Source: Epiperipatus broadwayi
Lineage: Eukaryota > Onychophora > Udeonychophora > Euonychophora > Peripatidae
NCBI GenBank assembly: GCA_028023455.1
Contig: JAQFVV010000031.1
Span: forward strand, 9,844,093 to 9,908,092
Length of the DNA: 64,000 nucleotides
Reading direction: 5' to 3'
This document shows positions 22,100 through 33,705 of this stretch, one piece after another; within the stretch, counting starts at the first letter, position 1, and every line of letters starts with the position of its first letter. The position numbers were made by a program, and so were the translations under genes. Under the pieces are notes generated by a model, which saw only the letters and a program-made list of their open reading frames with translations, ran no database searches and was not told the origin of the DNA.

Positions 22100-22553
22100 T
22101 TGATCATGATTCATGCTATGAATTCAATTCCTTGATTTTTTAATGCCCAGGTTCTTCACTACAGATTTGTCAATTTTCTTCTTCATCCAGTTGCATTAAT
22201 ATCTCATTAGATAATTTTTTCCATGTGTGATTTCAAAAGCTCTTCAATGTTGTCATTATCAATTTCTCTAAATCCTGCTTTCTTGGTTAGATCAAAATTG
22301 GATTTTCATGAGATTGAGTAGGTTCCTTTTCAACTTTAATGCTTCTAATAAATTGTAAGCAGACTTTCTTCTATGTAGGGTTAAGAGTTATGTTAATGAT
22401 TTTGAAGACCTTCTAGAATTGTGGAATTGTCTTCATGGTACTCCTATCCAAAGTGTTGACAAGATGCTGCATTAGTTGTTGAAGATAGTGTACTTTGAAG
22501 ATTGTGATGATTCCTTGATACATATATTGAAGATATGATGTGGTATTTAATGG
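22100..22553 (-). pseudogene. pogo/Tigger-like transposase, C-terminal remnant
   Basis: On the minus strand the pieces read in order PLNTTSYLQYMYQGII (the PNTT-x-LQP-x-DQG-I block after the catalytic centre), then FKVHYL, IPQF then K with a stop in place of Trp, and finally NIEELLKSH and LSNEILMQLDEEEN (the acidic end). This is the order in CENP-B/Jerky/Tigger-family transposases. Two Trp codons have become TAG and there is at least one frameshift. The DNA-binding and first catalytic parts are missing. Confidence 0.75.
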
Positions 22554-22559
22554 TATTCA

Positions 22560-25395
22560 TTGCTGTTATAATTCCAATTGAAAATATATATAACTATAAG
22601 CGTTTAAAAAAAATCTATAAAAACAATTACAATATTGGCAGAAAAAATATTGTGGTTTCACTTTACAAATGTATAGTAAAATAGACCAAAAAAGGGATAG
22701 TAATCTCACAGTTGATAACTTTTTATAGTCTTTGCAAAGTTGTTTCTCATGATGCTGAAAAAAAATCTGAATTGAAATTTCTTTTTTTTTACATTCGTGG
22801 TCCTATATTGTTTATGTGAAATTATTTAGAATTTTAAAAAAAAGTGTACTAATATCTCACTTAAGGGATACTATTGTAACCATTATTTATTATCAGTTTA
22901 AGGGTACCTAAATGAGATGTCATATTTTATTATGCATGGTAACTATTTTCTTGGACTGACCTAGCAATTTATTTTAATAACAATACATTTTAATGACATA
23001 TGTATGGAACACTTAAATAACATACTAAAAGCATGAATCTTCTTCAACTTATTTATTTTGCATTTTCATCATACCAAATGTATTATTAAATTTATAATGC
23101 ATGAAATCATTTTCCTCTTTTCTTTTTTACCAAAAATACTTTTACAATGTTAGCAGCTTTAACTTAGCTGAAATTAGTATTCATAAAGGTTTTAATTTAA
23201 AATTATTCAATGGAATATTTTAGCTAATACATATACAATACACAAATAAAAATTAATAATATAATAGTATATGACTAAAATTTATTTTCTGTTTGATGTT
23301 AAATGAAATCTGTATTTTGTTCAGTACTGAATTTTTTCTTAAATTTGTGATAATGACAATATTTATTTGGCTTTGTCTGAAACAAATTACAAGATTATAA
23401 CTTAAAATCTGGTAAGTAAATATTATTTTTAACTTAGATTTAGTAAGTTTTGATCATAATATTAATACAATTGTTTGTTGTACATTATCAAAATAAGCTT
23501 TGGATTACTTATTGTACTGAATGAAATGCATTTTTTTTTATTAACAATGAAAATCTTTACTTTGAATGTTATTAATGAATGTATTGATCATCTTGCAAAG
23601 CCAATACTCAATATACTTTAAACTATAATATTGTATACTGTACCATGTAAAATAAATAAACTGTACTGTATATTTCTTGTCACTATTCTGCTTTCAGATG
23701 ACATAAAATCTCTATCTTATAATTTCATCCATCTTACAAAATAGCATTTAAAAAAAAAAATTGAAATTTTTTTATGGCCATGAAAACAAATAATCGGTTG
23801 GATATTGAAATAGTGAGTGCGAATTGATGATGATCATTATGGTACATCTTCACATTAAAATCTGACCCTAAACCCAGTATATATTGTATTATACATTATG
23901 TATTAAACCTGCTGCGATGAAAGTCAGCAACACAAACAAACATCCAAATAAAGACTGAATTAATCACATTTTACAATGTTGTAAAAAAGGAAAATAATTA
24001 TTTTTTTACATGAATATTAGACAATGTTCTGATTGGAGAATGTTGCTACTCAAAATGTTTGTTTCACTGTTAATTTTAAAAAAGGAGGTATTTTAATTTG
24101 CATTTTGCATAACATAAAAAATTTACAGTCCATCCCAGTGATTGTAACAATTTATCATTGGCTTTTGATTTTTATTGGAATAAACTAATATTGCTAAAAG
24201 TTTAACTGTTATTTTTTGACTAAATAAAGTTAAAGCTCACAATTTGGTGCTAAAGAAACTAAGCAATGATGTTTGAAAGAAAATCCTGTGCAGGCATTAT
24301 ATTACAAGATCACAAGGTTAGAAAGTTAATACTGGATTAATACGTATGTGAGAGTTCACATATATAAAAACATAAAATTATTTCAATTAGATTTTTATTT
24401 ACTGAAATTAATAAAAACTCAATGAGAATAATTGTAATTACCATTAGCAAATGAAGAAAAAAAATTGCAGGCTTCATGTATACTGCATAATAGTTGTCTC
24501 AAGATTGATAAAAATAATGTTTTCTATTGTTTGATTCAATATCAACACTTATGTATATTTGGAATCTTCATGACAAGGCAACAATGTTTTATTTATAACA
24601 TAACATAAAATAAAAGGATTGGATATAAAATTTTTATAAATATCAGTTTTTAGCAAGTAATAGTATTTATATTTTCAAGTTTTGTTCTTATCAACACATT
24701 ATTCTTACATTTTTCTTTTAAAAAATTGAACACCTGTTATGTATGGCATTCATGCAGCATGACACTTGATCTATGCCTCTCTCACCCCCACTATCATCAC
24801 CTCTGCTTATCAGACTTGCTACTTTGTAGAAGTTGATAGTTACAATTAGGAAAGGTTTTGGTTTTAATTTACCCAAACAAAGCTAGATATTCATTTACCA
24901 ACTAATATTGAAAAGTTATATTAACTATAAACCAACAACTTGAAAGAAAAATCTTAACTATAGTTGAAATCTAAAAATATTTTCAAATTTTATCAAGACA
25001 AGATTTGATTCCAGGCTCTCACTTTGAAATTGAATGGAATACTAACTAGTCCTAACAACAAACCTAAAGAGTAGATCATTATCATTCTATCTTTGTGTAA
25101 TTTAGTGGGAGGTATAATTATTCCATAATTTTATTTACATATTCTAATGATTATTTATTATTATATTTATAAAAACTGATTTTTCATTGATATTTGGAGG
25201 CTACTAAAATTAGGGTTCTGTCTTGATCCTATGAATATTTGAATAGTGATTTCATATTAGATCTATGAATATTTGAATAGTGATTTCATATTATTTATTA
25301 TGTGCATAAATTTAAAGACTATACAGAATTTATTCTCTGGTTTCATAAAAATACATCAAACAACTAAACTTATGTAACAAAAGAGCTAAAAAATA
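22560..25395. other. AT-rich DNA, no gene recognised
   Basis: Long low-complexity stretch with many A and T runs. One short direct repeat (TATGAATATTTGAATAGTGATTTCATATTA-like, near 25229 and 25263) is present. A GATTTGATTCCAGGCT block near 25009 resembles a B box but has no A box. No protein motif found. Confidence 0.6.
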
Positions 25396-25399
25396 GATT

Positions 25400-27560
25400 C
25401 TACTATAGAAAATATTATGCAACTTAAGGTGCAGTATCATGATATACAGAAATCTCTTGCTAATTATGTGGCTATTAAATGGTCTAAAATTTTTCTTCAA
25501 AATCATCAACTGGATACAAAAGTTATATTAGGTGAGCTTTATGTGCATATTCTACACCTACTTCATTAATGATTGACACAGGAAATAAAGTATGTTCTGG
25601 CCCTATTATGTTGCTTGAACTATGTAATCATTTCAAAAATAAACTTCAAATGTTGCCTTTTATCATCTGGAATGAATCTGAGCTTGATTATAGTCATAAT
25701 ATAACTGAAACTATGATTATTCAAAAATTAAATTCTTTTTCAGACAATATACATCCTGGGATTTATGGTATTTCCTTGTTTGTCCTTCTTCATCTTTCAT
25801 TCTTTACAGCTCCAATAGTTCGTAATATGGTTGATATTCTAGCTAAAGATTTTGTGACTATTCCTGATCTCTATCTGGTGGTGATGGTCCCTTTTCTTAA
25901 GAAGAAATTAACTTCTCCATTATCTAATATTTGTTCTATTTCTATGACACCTCTTTTAATAAAGACTATTGAATCTATTGTTAAAGATCATATACAGAAT
26001 AATATTTATCTTCATTTATCAAAATTTCAATTTGCAAAGAAGGGTCATTCAACAATTGAAGCTATTCATCTTTTCCTTCTTCTTATTGAGTATATTAGGC
26101 ATCATAATAAATCAAAACCTGTGGTCATTCAGCTGGACTTCATGTCAGCCTTTGATTGTGTTCTGCCTTCTGTTTTGTTTCAGACTCTTTGGGATTATCA
26201 GCTTCCTATTTTATATGTCTGTATTATAGCCAATCTTTTACTTAACAGGTCCATCTTTACTTCATTGGATGGTTAACTTGCAAATGGTTTTCATACACAT
26301 CTCTCAGTGCCACAAGGATCTCCTCTTGCCACATTATGTTTTATTACATATTTAAATCTGTTTCTTTTACAGATAGAATCTAAACTGCCTGGTATCTATG
26401 TTCCTGCTCTGAAACAGACTATTCATCATATTTCTTATGTTGATGACATCTCTGTTTTTCTTTCAGATAAATCTTTTCTTCCAGCTTTGTTGCAAATATT
26501 GGACTCTTTTTCTAATACGTTTAATCTTCATATTAATGTTACAAAATCTACAATATGGAAAATTAAATCTGGTTTGTCAATTATTTCAACTTTTGCAGCC
26601 AAGCCTCAGTCTTTCCAATAGTTTTATCTTGTTCAGTAATTACAAGGTGGATTCAGAATATTATTCTTGATAAAACAAAGAGGATAGTTGCATTGCTTAT
26701 CAATATAAACATTTCGCTTATGGGTAAGGTTACACTCTTGAACTCTTTGGTGTATTCAAGGCTTAGTTATTATTTACCAATTATTAGGCCAACAGTGTTT
26801 TGAGAGGGCTATAAATTCACTTTGTTCAAAATTATTCTGAAAAGGCAAGCTGGTAGCCATCAGTATTGATAAAATTCAAATCCCAAAGCTTTTAAATGGT
26901 CTCGGTTTACATTCAGTCTCAACTCTATATCTCCAGAGATCTATATTTTTTCTTCATGTAACTTGTCAAAAGCTTGCTCAGTTATCTCTTCCTTTGGTTA
27001 TTTATCCTACAGATACGCCACCTCCATTTTCTTCAAGTTATTGGGTTGCTGATTTTTGGAAGTTGGTTATTAAGTCGATACCCTTGCCTCAAATTGCACT
27101 TGATAGAAAATTGACACTGGGATGTTTATAAATTAAAATTTTCACATTATACTCCTCTTGGGACTTCATTAGGTGTTTCAAGTAAAGCTCTCGTGTAAAA
27201 TAAAACTTCTTTTCATTGAAGCGAGATATGTTGATTTTGTACTTAAACTGAAATTTAAATGCTCTCCCAACAAGTTATTTTTTAGTGAACAGCAGAGACT
27301 TCATTAGGATTTCATCTCAGTGTTAGTTGTGTAGATTGTATGATGAGACAATACACCATATTTTCTATATTTGTCCTGCTCTTATGTCGATTAGGAACTT
27401 TATTGTTGCGAATGTCTCTCTGGATCTTAGGGATGCTCTTTCCATTTGTAATACTCTTAAGAAGGGATTTTTGTGGCAATGAGATTATCTTTCTTACATT
27501 TTTTATTGTTGATGCATTGTAGGCTCATCTTTGGTCATTCTCAGGACTCAGCTCTAACTG
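25400..27560 (+). pseudogene. L1/Tx1-like LINE, ORF2 remnant
   Basis: Reverse transcriptase of an L1/Tx1-type non-LTR element, starting inside ORF2. The first open segment (25569-26276) has HPGIYG in the PGPDG position, PISMTPLL, and QLDFMSAFDCV. The next (26307-26621) has PQGSPLA and YVDDISVF, the RT active site. Downstream pieces fit the thumb (ISLMGKVTLLNS), and near 27325-27395 a C-x-x-C then DETIHH and FYICP block fits the C-terminal cysteine-histidine motif. Stops and frameshifts separate them, and no endonuclease is present, so this is a 5'-truncated dead copy. Confidence 0.8.
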
Positions 27561-27769
27561 TCTTTATCAAGCTCCTTGACCAGGTCAAGCAGTGAGACTC
27601 TCAGCTTTTGCCTGTGAGTCTACATGATGATACTTGGGTGAAAGTTTTGTTTTCCTCTCAGTCTTATTAAGATATCTTTTTCTCTCCATTGACCTTTTTC
27701 AAGTATTTTTTTTTCCTTTTGGCTGTAACAAGTTTCATTCTGAATGCTATGTAATTTTGGCCTTTGAGC

Positions 27770-28175
27770 GTTCCATCATCGGATTTTCAATTGGATGGAC
27801 GGTTGAGGAGTTAGAGTGTGGAGTGCATTGAAGCCTGTCCATTACAGTAGGAGGATTTGCTATCTTAATATATATCTGAGCACTTGTAGCATATATGTGT
27901 AGAGATGGTAATCTGGACCAACTGATGATTGCTGGTTTAGCATGAAATACGTATATTGGTGATTATTTATCTTTTTGACATATGTATGTTCAGGTGTATC
28001 AGTGTTATGAGATGGTGTGGAGAGTGGGTCATGTGAAAGTCTGTGCTCATATCCTGTCTATTACATATATATACACAGGTATATATATATAAGCCTGTAT
28101 ATTTCATCTATAAAGTTTAAATGTATATTACTATGTTACTATGTTTAATAAATTTATTTTAAAACAAAAATAGAT
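27770..28175 (+). repeat. Dispersed repeat family S, copy 1
   Basis: Blocks such as GATTTGCTATCTTAATAT, CTGGTTTAGCATGAAATAC and GATTATTTATCTTTT recur at 29.5 kb and repeatedly at 56.1-57.4 kb. It follows the LINE remnant directly and ends in AATAAATTTATTTTAAAAC. It may be the 3' part of that LINE or an independent element. Confidence 0.6.
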
Positions 28176-28249
28176 TGGTGTCATTCTATCTTTTCATAGT
28201 TTGTTGACTTTTATATAATTGTAGGAGGTACAGTTACTTTCATTTCACT

Positions 28250-28250
28250 T

Positions 28251-28281
<31 letters not shown>

Positions 28282-28320
28282 AGACATATTTTGCAGGTTC
28301 ATCAGTGTATATATATATAT
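28250..28320. repeat. Microsatellite (CA)n(TA)n with MITE-like fragment
   Basis: A (CA)n run passes into (TA)n. Then ACATATTTTGCAGGTTCATC, a block also found in the arms of the perfect palindrome at 41.8 kb, is followed by another (TA)n run. Confidence 0.6.
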
Positions 28321-28323
28321 ATG

Positions 28324-28645
28324 CAAATTAATTAGTAAATGTGATCACTGTTACATATATGAAATTAAATACACAGTCAAGGTGTATAGGTGTACAGAAA
28401 CTAATCGTAACTGGTTCTGCAGACTAAATGAAAACAATAGCAAACCTGTCCAAGCTACTATTAATCAAAAGGAGACATCACTATAGGAGGTCTCTTTTGA
28501 TCAGTCACTCAAATTGTTATGAATGGCTAGTAGCTGGACATTATAGTTAAAAGTGTTCAGATACAATATATAGCAACATCAATTCACATTGGCTGTGGAT
28601 TTAGTTTCATATATATAACAGTGATCCCATTTACTAATTAATTTG
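28324..28645. mobile_element. 322-bp palindromic MITE
   Basis: The ends CAAATTAATTAGTAAATG and its near complement extend into arms of about 40 bp that pair well (through GTGATCACTGTTA). Further inner complementarity (GTCCAAGCTACTA with TAGTAGCTGGAC, and TCAAAAGGAGAC with GGTCTCTTTTGA) makes the whole element nearly foldable around 28487. No coding sequence. Confidence 0.65.
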
Positions 28646-29372
28646 GATCTATATTAAAAATATTAAATTTAAATATATACATATATAAATATATGAAAGC
28701 AGTCCACGCCTAAACAATACCAATATCAATAAGAATCTCAATTTGTTGTCAAGGTAACCTCCTTTTTACAATAAAGGTGGATATCCACTTTTATTCATGG
28801 TTTAATATGGTTATATAGGCACTAAAGATTGCAGCTTGACTAAAGAGAGTGAGATTATTAGCTCAAAGAAGTTTAAGTAAAGCTCTTTAAACAGGCAAAT
28901 ATAACCTGTTCTGCAAGCAAACCAGCAGACAGTCAATTAAACTTTCAAACTGCACTTAAACTATATTATTTAGGTGTGTACTGCTTTGTATATTTACATT
29001 TATAAATAGCTCTCTAATACTTTGCACATGAAGAAGGTTTTGTAATGCAACTAACTTTACCACATCAAATTTATTAGTTAATGGCTCACCATCATTACCA
29101 AATTCAGAAATATACAATTTAATGTAAATAGAGTAAAATGGACTAGATTTACGACAAATGTGGATCCTAAAAAGATAATTAATAATTGGACCATTAGTAC
29201 GAAAAAAACATTATTAAAGACATCATTTTAAATTATTATGGATTGTTTATGAATGAAGAAGTATGGAATGAAAAGATTAAAGAGACTTATTTTCCATACA
29301 AATATTTAACAAATATAAAACTATTTGTGCAGTTTTTGAACTCAGATTTTCAAGCACACTTCAACCATCCAC

Positions 29373-29590
29373 ACTATTTCATACCACTGATACACATGAC
29401 CACACACATGTAGAAAAGATAAATAATACACACTATCTCATCCCACTGACACTTGATCACACATATAGAAAAGATAAATAATACACACTGTCTCGTAACA
29501 TTGATACACATGACCACACACATGTAGAAAAAATAAATAATCACCAATGTATTGGTGATTATTTATCTTTTCTATATGCCTGCGGTTGTG
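29373..29590. repeat. 59-bp tandem repeat, three units, with terminal hairpin
   Basis: Units start near 29373, 29432 and 29487 and contain ACATGACCACACACATGTAG and AAAATAAATAATACAC. The last unit runs into a palindrome (AATAATCACCAATG then TATTGGTGATTATT). The unit is the complement of part of repeat family S. Confidence 0.65.
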
Positions 29591-29599
29591 GTATACAGT

Positions 29600-30045
29600 T
29601 TGTAAATCTAAAAAAAAAAAAAATCTATTTATAGCATTTCAAAGAGAACAAAGCTAAACGGCGTATCGGAAAATGTTTTGTTTAGTTATTTATAAAAGTT
29701 ATTTAACTACCTTAGAATAAAAAATATGCTCTTTGTAAGTTGTAGTTAATAAATAAAAAAACTCATCACATCCAATTAATGAAATGAACAATAATTGATT
29801 TCTAATATTAAATACAGATCAATATTTTTTAAATAATATTATGATTTTATACCTATAATGAAAGTAACTTACAAAACAACAAAAATTTGTTTTTGAAAAG
29901 AAAGATATCTATTAATAAATAATAAGCCTATTAAGTAGAATGAGGATATTTAGTAAAACGTTTTTACAGTAGTATATTCTACCAGTATATTCGGAAGAAA
30001 TGTATCACCTGTAAGAGATAAAAGAATAAAGGTCAAGTTGAATAG
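29600..30045. other. AT-rich DNA, no gene seen
   Basis: No coding motif or repeat beyond simple A and T runs. Confidence 0.6.
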
Positions 30046-30047
30046 TT

Positions 30048-30162
30048 ATTGTCAAGTGTTGTTAGCTGAGAGGTCATCGCAGCTGCCTTGCAAGCAAGTA
30101 GTTGTTTGCAGAAGGTTGTGGGTTCGCCTCCCGGCCGATGCTATGACACATGAAAAAAAAAA
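30048..30162 (+). repeat. tRNA-derived SINE family A, copy at 30.1 kb
   Basis: Closely similar to 10855-10960: GTTGTTAGCTGAGAGGTCATC (A-box region), GCCTTGCAAGCAAGTAG, B box GGGTTCGCCTCCCGGC, GATGCTATGACACATG and a poly-A run. A convincing target duplication was not found. Confidence 0.75.
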
Positions 30163-30164
30163 TG

Positions 30165-30425
30165 TTATAATCGTCTCAGTCAAAAAACCTGCAAAGCATA
30201 AACTGAAGAACAATCAGGGATTTGGAAATTCTACTCATTTATAAATATAAAAAGTAAATTAATATTTATCATTAAGACCTCTCTAATAATACCATATTCT
30301 CTAAAAGTGACTTAAAAAGAAACTATTAATCTCCAGACAAGTTCATTATTGGAAGAGTTTGAATATTTTTCGAATTATTATTTCTTAGCTAATATTATCT
30401 AAAGGCTGCAGAAAGGAGTTTGCTA
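30165..30425. other. Unassigned DNA upstream of the LINE
   Basis: Nothing recognisable between the SINE and the point where similarity to the second RTE copy begins (about 30426). Confidence 0.5.
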
Positions 30426-30679
30426 TTAACTGAAAGGAGACCCTTTGATTCCTCTTGGAGGCCTTAAAGGAACCAAGCAGGGCAAATTCCTAATGTCCAC
30501 TCCATACATTCTTGTCATTGCAGCTGTTATTACTATGTGATTATTCATATAGTATACGAACATGGATGGGCTGCTCACCAACACGCATTAGCCAGCGTGG
30601 TGAGTTTATTGGCTTTTTACCTCTGAGTTTAAGATCAAGAAACACCATGGTCTTTCTTCTCAGTGCCTGATAAGGCAGA

Positions 30680-33055
30680 ATGAATGTTTGTGTAAATGAT
30701 AAATATTTTTCCCAATACATATATACAATTATGACAGACAAAAATAAAGCATGGCCCTTATTCCCAGGAGGCTGTAAAGTCACCAACCAAGGCAGCGGTT
30801 GGTGGCCGAAGGCGGAGGGTGCTAAGACTCCCCTGATTGTGGACCCAGGCTGCCATTTGATGATGACTTTTTATTTAGGTACTTACAACTGTAGATCACT
30901 TTCAAGTGAAGGAAGATTGCAAGAATTAGAAGAAGAATTGTCTTATATTAAATGGGACATTATTGGACTTTGTGAAGTTAGAAGAAAAGGTGAAGAAACA
31001 ATTGATTTAAAAAGTGGACATATACTCTATTATAAAGGATCACATATTGGAAATACAAGTGGAGTAGGATTCATTATAAATAAAAAGTGGAAGAACAATA
31101 TTGTGGAGATTGATGGTATATCGGACAGAGTTGCAAGATTAGTTATACAAATTAATAGCAGATACCAAATGCAGATAATTCAGGTTTATGCCCCAACAAG
31201 TTCTCATAGTGATGAAGTAGTAGAATATTTTTATATGGATGTACAAAAGGCTTTTGATCAGAGTAAACAACATTTTAAAATTGTTATGGGAGACTTTAAT
31301 GCTAGAATTGGTAGACAAATGAAAGATGAAATTGCTGTAGGTAATTTTGGTTATGGTAATAGAAATGAGAGAGGACATAGACTTGTGGAGTTTGCAGAAA
31401 AAGAAAAACTTTATATTATGAATTCATTTTTTGAGAAAAATGTTAAAAGGAAATGGACATGGAAACATCCAAATGAAGGTACAGCAGAATTGGATTATAT
31501 TTTGACTAACAGGAAATACATATTTCAAGATTGTAATGTTCTTAATAAATTTAACACAGGAAGTGATCATCGATTAGTAAGGTGTAAGTTACGTGTTAAT
31601 GTAAAACTAGAGAGACAAAAATTATTGAGGAAAACAATATTTACAGTTGATATTCCTAATCTTCAGAAACATTCTAATGAATTTAAATTAGAACTTACTA
31701 ATAGGTTTCAAGTGTTAGGAGATTTTGAACATGATTCAGATTTGAATGAAATTAATATGAAAATAACTGATACACTTTTAAAAACTGCAACAAAGATAGC
31801 TGGTAGAAAAAAGCAGCAATTGACTAATAAAATTTCTACTGAGACTAGAGAATTTATGAAGAAAAGAAGGAATATGAAGATATACAAAAATGATGTATTA
31901 AAAAGAATTGAATATCTTGAATTTTGTAAAATGGTACGGAAAAGAGTTGAAAATGATATAAGAAAGTATAACTGTGAAATAGCAAGGAAAGCTGTAGAAG
32001 AAAATAAAAGTCTCAAGAATGTTAAACAACATTTTGGTATTGGTAGGAAATTTATATCTGCAATAAGAAAAAAAGATGGAATTATTACTAAAAAGAGAGA
32101 TGACATCATGAAATTGGTAGAAGATTTTTATCAAGAATTATATAGTAATAAAGAACAAGTACCTCCTATATCTATTACATCTTCCGAATTGCCCAGAATT
32201 TTAAATGAAGAAGTGAGACATGCAATTAAATGTATGAAGAAAGGAAAGGCTCCAGGAAATGATGGAATTATAATTGATATATTAAAAGAAGGAGGTGAAG
32301 AAATAGAAACAATTTTAGCAAAGTTATATACCAAATGTCTAAATGATAAAGATGTACCGGAAGATTGGAAGAATGCAGTAATAATATTAATATTTAAAAA
32401 AGGTGATAAAGAAGATATTAGAAATTACAGACCTATCAGCCTTTTATCAGTTTTATATAAAATTTTTACCAAGATAATTACAACTCGTCTACAGAGAACT
32501 TTGGATTTCCACCAACCAAGAGAACAAGCTGGATTTAAAAGTGGTTTTAGTACAATAGATCATATCCAGGTATTGAGAGAAGTCATAGAAAGGACAAATG
32601 AATATGAGTTGTCATTATGTTTTGGATTTGTAGATTATGAAAAGGCATTCGATTCTATACACATTTCTTCAGTGATTAAAGCATTGGATCATCAAGGTAT
32701 AGATCCAGGATATTGTCATATTTTAAAGAATATTTATAAAAATGCAACAGCAACAATTAGATTACATAATGATACTGGAAAAATCAACATTGAGAAAGGT
32801 GTAAGGCAAGGTGACTCCATATCTCCAAAACTTTTTACAGCAGTGCTGCAAGAAGTATTTTGTGGATTAAAATGGGAAACTAAAGGAATGAAAGTAAATG
32901 GAGAGTATTTAAGTCATTTAGATTTTGCAGATGATGTAGTTGTTTTTGCAAATAATGCTTCAGAGCTGCAGGAAATGTTGCAGGAGTTAGCAGATGAAAG
33001 TAGAAAAGTAGGACTAAAGATAAATGTTAAAAAGATTAAAGTAATGTTTAATTGA
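30680..33055 (+). CDS. RTE-like endonuclease-reverse transcriptase (N-terminal 791 aa)
   Basis: An apurinic-type endonuclease fills residues about 70-310: GTYNCRSL, CEVRRKGEE, GDFNARIG near residue 203, and SDHRLV near 295 (the catalytic Asp-His). The RT covers about 500-791: GKAPGNDG near 522, YRPISLL, FGFVDYEKAFDS, GVRQGDSISP and the active site FADD at 749-752. The true start may be a later ATG (30731 or 30860), since homology to other RTE proteins begins only at GTYN. It ends at a premature TGA (33053-33055); the second copy has a sense codon (GGA) at this place. Most of the catalytic residues are intact, but without the C-terminus the product is unlikely to be mobile. Confidence 0.85.
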   Translation: MNVCVNDKYFSQYIYTIMTDKNKAWPLFPGGCKVTNQGSGWWPKAEGAKTPLIVDPGCHLMMTFYLGTYNCRSLSSEGRLQELEEELSYIKWDIIGLCEVRRKGEETIDLKSGHILYYKGSHIGNTSGVGFIINKKWKNNIVEIDGISDRVARLVIQINSRYQMQIIQVYAPTSSHSDEVVEYFYMDVQKAFDQSKQHFKIVMGDFNARIGRQMKDEIAVGNFGYGNRNERGHRLVEFAEKEKLYIMNSFFEKNVKRKWTWKHPNEGTAELDYILTNRKYIFQDCNVLNKFNTGSDHRLVRCKLRVNVKLERQKLLRKTIFTVDIPNLQKHSNEFKLELTNRFQVLGDFEHDSDLNEINMKITDTLLKTATKIAGRKKQQLTNKISTETREFMKKRRNMKIYKNDVLKRIEYLEFCKMVRKRVENDIRKYNCEIARKAVEENKSLKNVKQHFGIGRKFISAIRKKDGIITKKRDDIMKLVEDFYQELYSNKEQVPPISITSSELPRILNEEVRHAIKCMKKGKAPGNDGIIIDILKEGGEEIETILAKLYTKCLNDKDVPEDWKNAVIILIFKKGDKEDIRNYRPISLLSVLYKIFTKIITTRLQRTLDFHQPREQAGFKSGFSTIDHIQVLREVIERTNEYELSLCFGFVDYEKAFDSIHISSVIKALDHQGIDPGYCHILKNIYKNATATIRLHNDTGKINIEKGVRQGDSISPKLFTAVLQEVFCGLKWETKGMKVNGEYLSHLDFADDVVVFANNASELQEMLQELADESRKVGLKINVKKIKVMFN

Positions 33056-33690
33056 TTTGCTCAAAATATGAAAATAAAGATTGATTATGAATAATTAGAA
33101 GAAGTTAACAGTTACAAATACCTAGGTCAGATTATTAATACAGATGGAAACATAATGGAGGAAATTAATCATAGAATTAAACTTGGTTGGAGTGCTTTTG
33201 GTAGAAATAACTTGATACTAAAAGAAAATATGCCTATGTGTTTGAAAAGAATGGTTTTTAACAAATGTTTTTTACCAGTTCTTACTTATGGATCTGAGAC
33301 TTGGACACTTAATAGAAGAGCAATACAGAGACTTCAGACCACTCAAAGGAGTATGGAGAGATGTATGTTGGGAGTAACAAGAAGAGATCGAAAACGCAAT
33401 GTATGGGTAAGACAACAAACAGGTGTTACTGACCTTATTGAAAAAATTAAAAGATTGAAATGGAGTTGGGCTGGACATATTGCTAGAAGAAATGATAATA
33501 GATGGACAGTTGAAACTTCAAACTGGATTCCAAGAGATTGTAAAAGACCCAGAAAGAGACCACATGTGAGATGGATGGATGAAATAAGAAAATGTGCAGG
33601 GGTGTTGTGGAAAAGAGAAGCTAAAGATCAGAGAAGATGGATTAAACTTGGAGAGACCTTCATCCTGTAGTGGATTGATAATGGTTGATG
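33056..33690 (+). pseudogene. C-terminal part of the RTE-like LINE protein
   Basis: Same frame as the upstream protein. After the TGA a second in-frame stop (TAA, 33092-33094) follows, then the frame is open to 33670. This part holds the RT thumb (NSYKYLG) and C-terminal blocks YGSETWTL, WAGHIARR and RWMDEIRK. The frame stops at TAG 33668-33670 where the 40.7-kb copy has CAG, so the original end lay about five codons later. The protein is separated from its N-terminal part by stops only, not by frameshifts, suggesting fairly recent inactivation. Confidence 0.8.
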
Positions 33691-33705
33691 ATGATGATGA
33701 TTATC

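Larger units (their letters stand above)
30426..33705 (+). mobile_element. RTE-like LINE, near full length (copy 1)
   Basis: The element starts near 30426, where similarity to the copy at 42077 begins, and ends in (GAT)n at about 33686-33701, a microsatellite-type 3' tail typical of RTE-clade elements. The 5' region of about 250-450 bp is shared by both copies and precedes the coding region. A single long protein carries endonuclease and reverse transcriptase. Three stop codons disrupt the 3' part. It is the best-preserved autonomous element in the window and a possible former donor of machinery for the SINEs. Confidence 0.85.

Noticed and set aside
29373-29545. CRISPR-like array
   Set aside because: Three contiguous 55-59-bp units without spacers in an animal genome; it is a tandem repeat.
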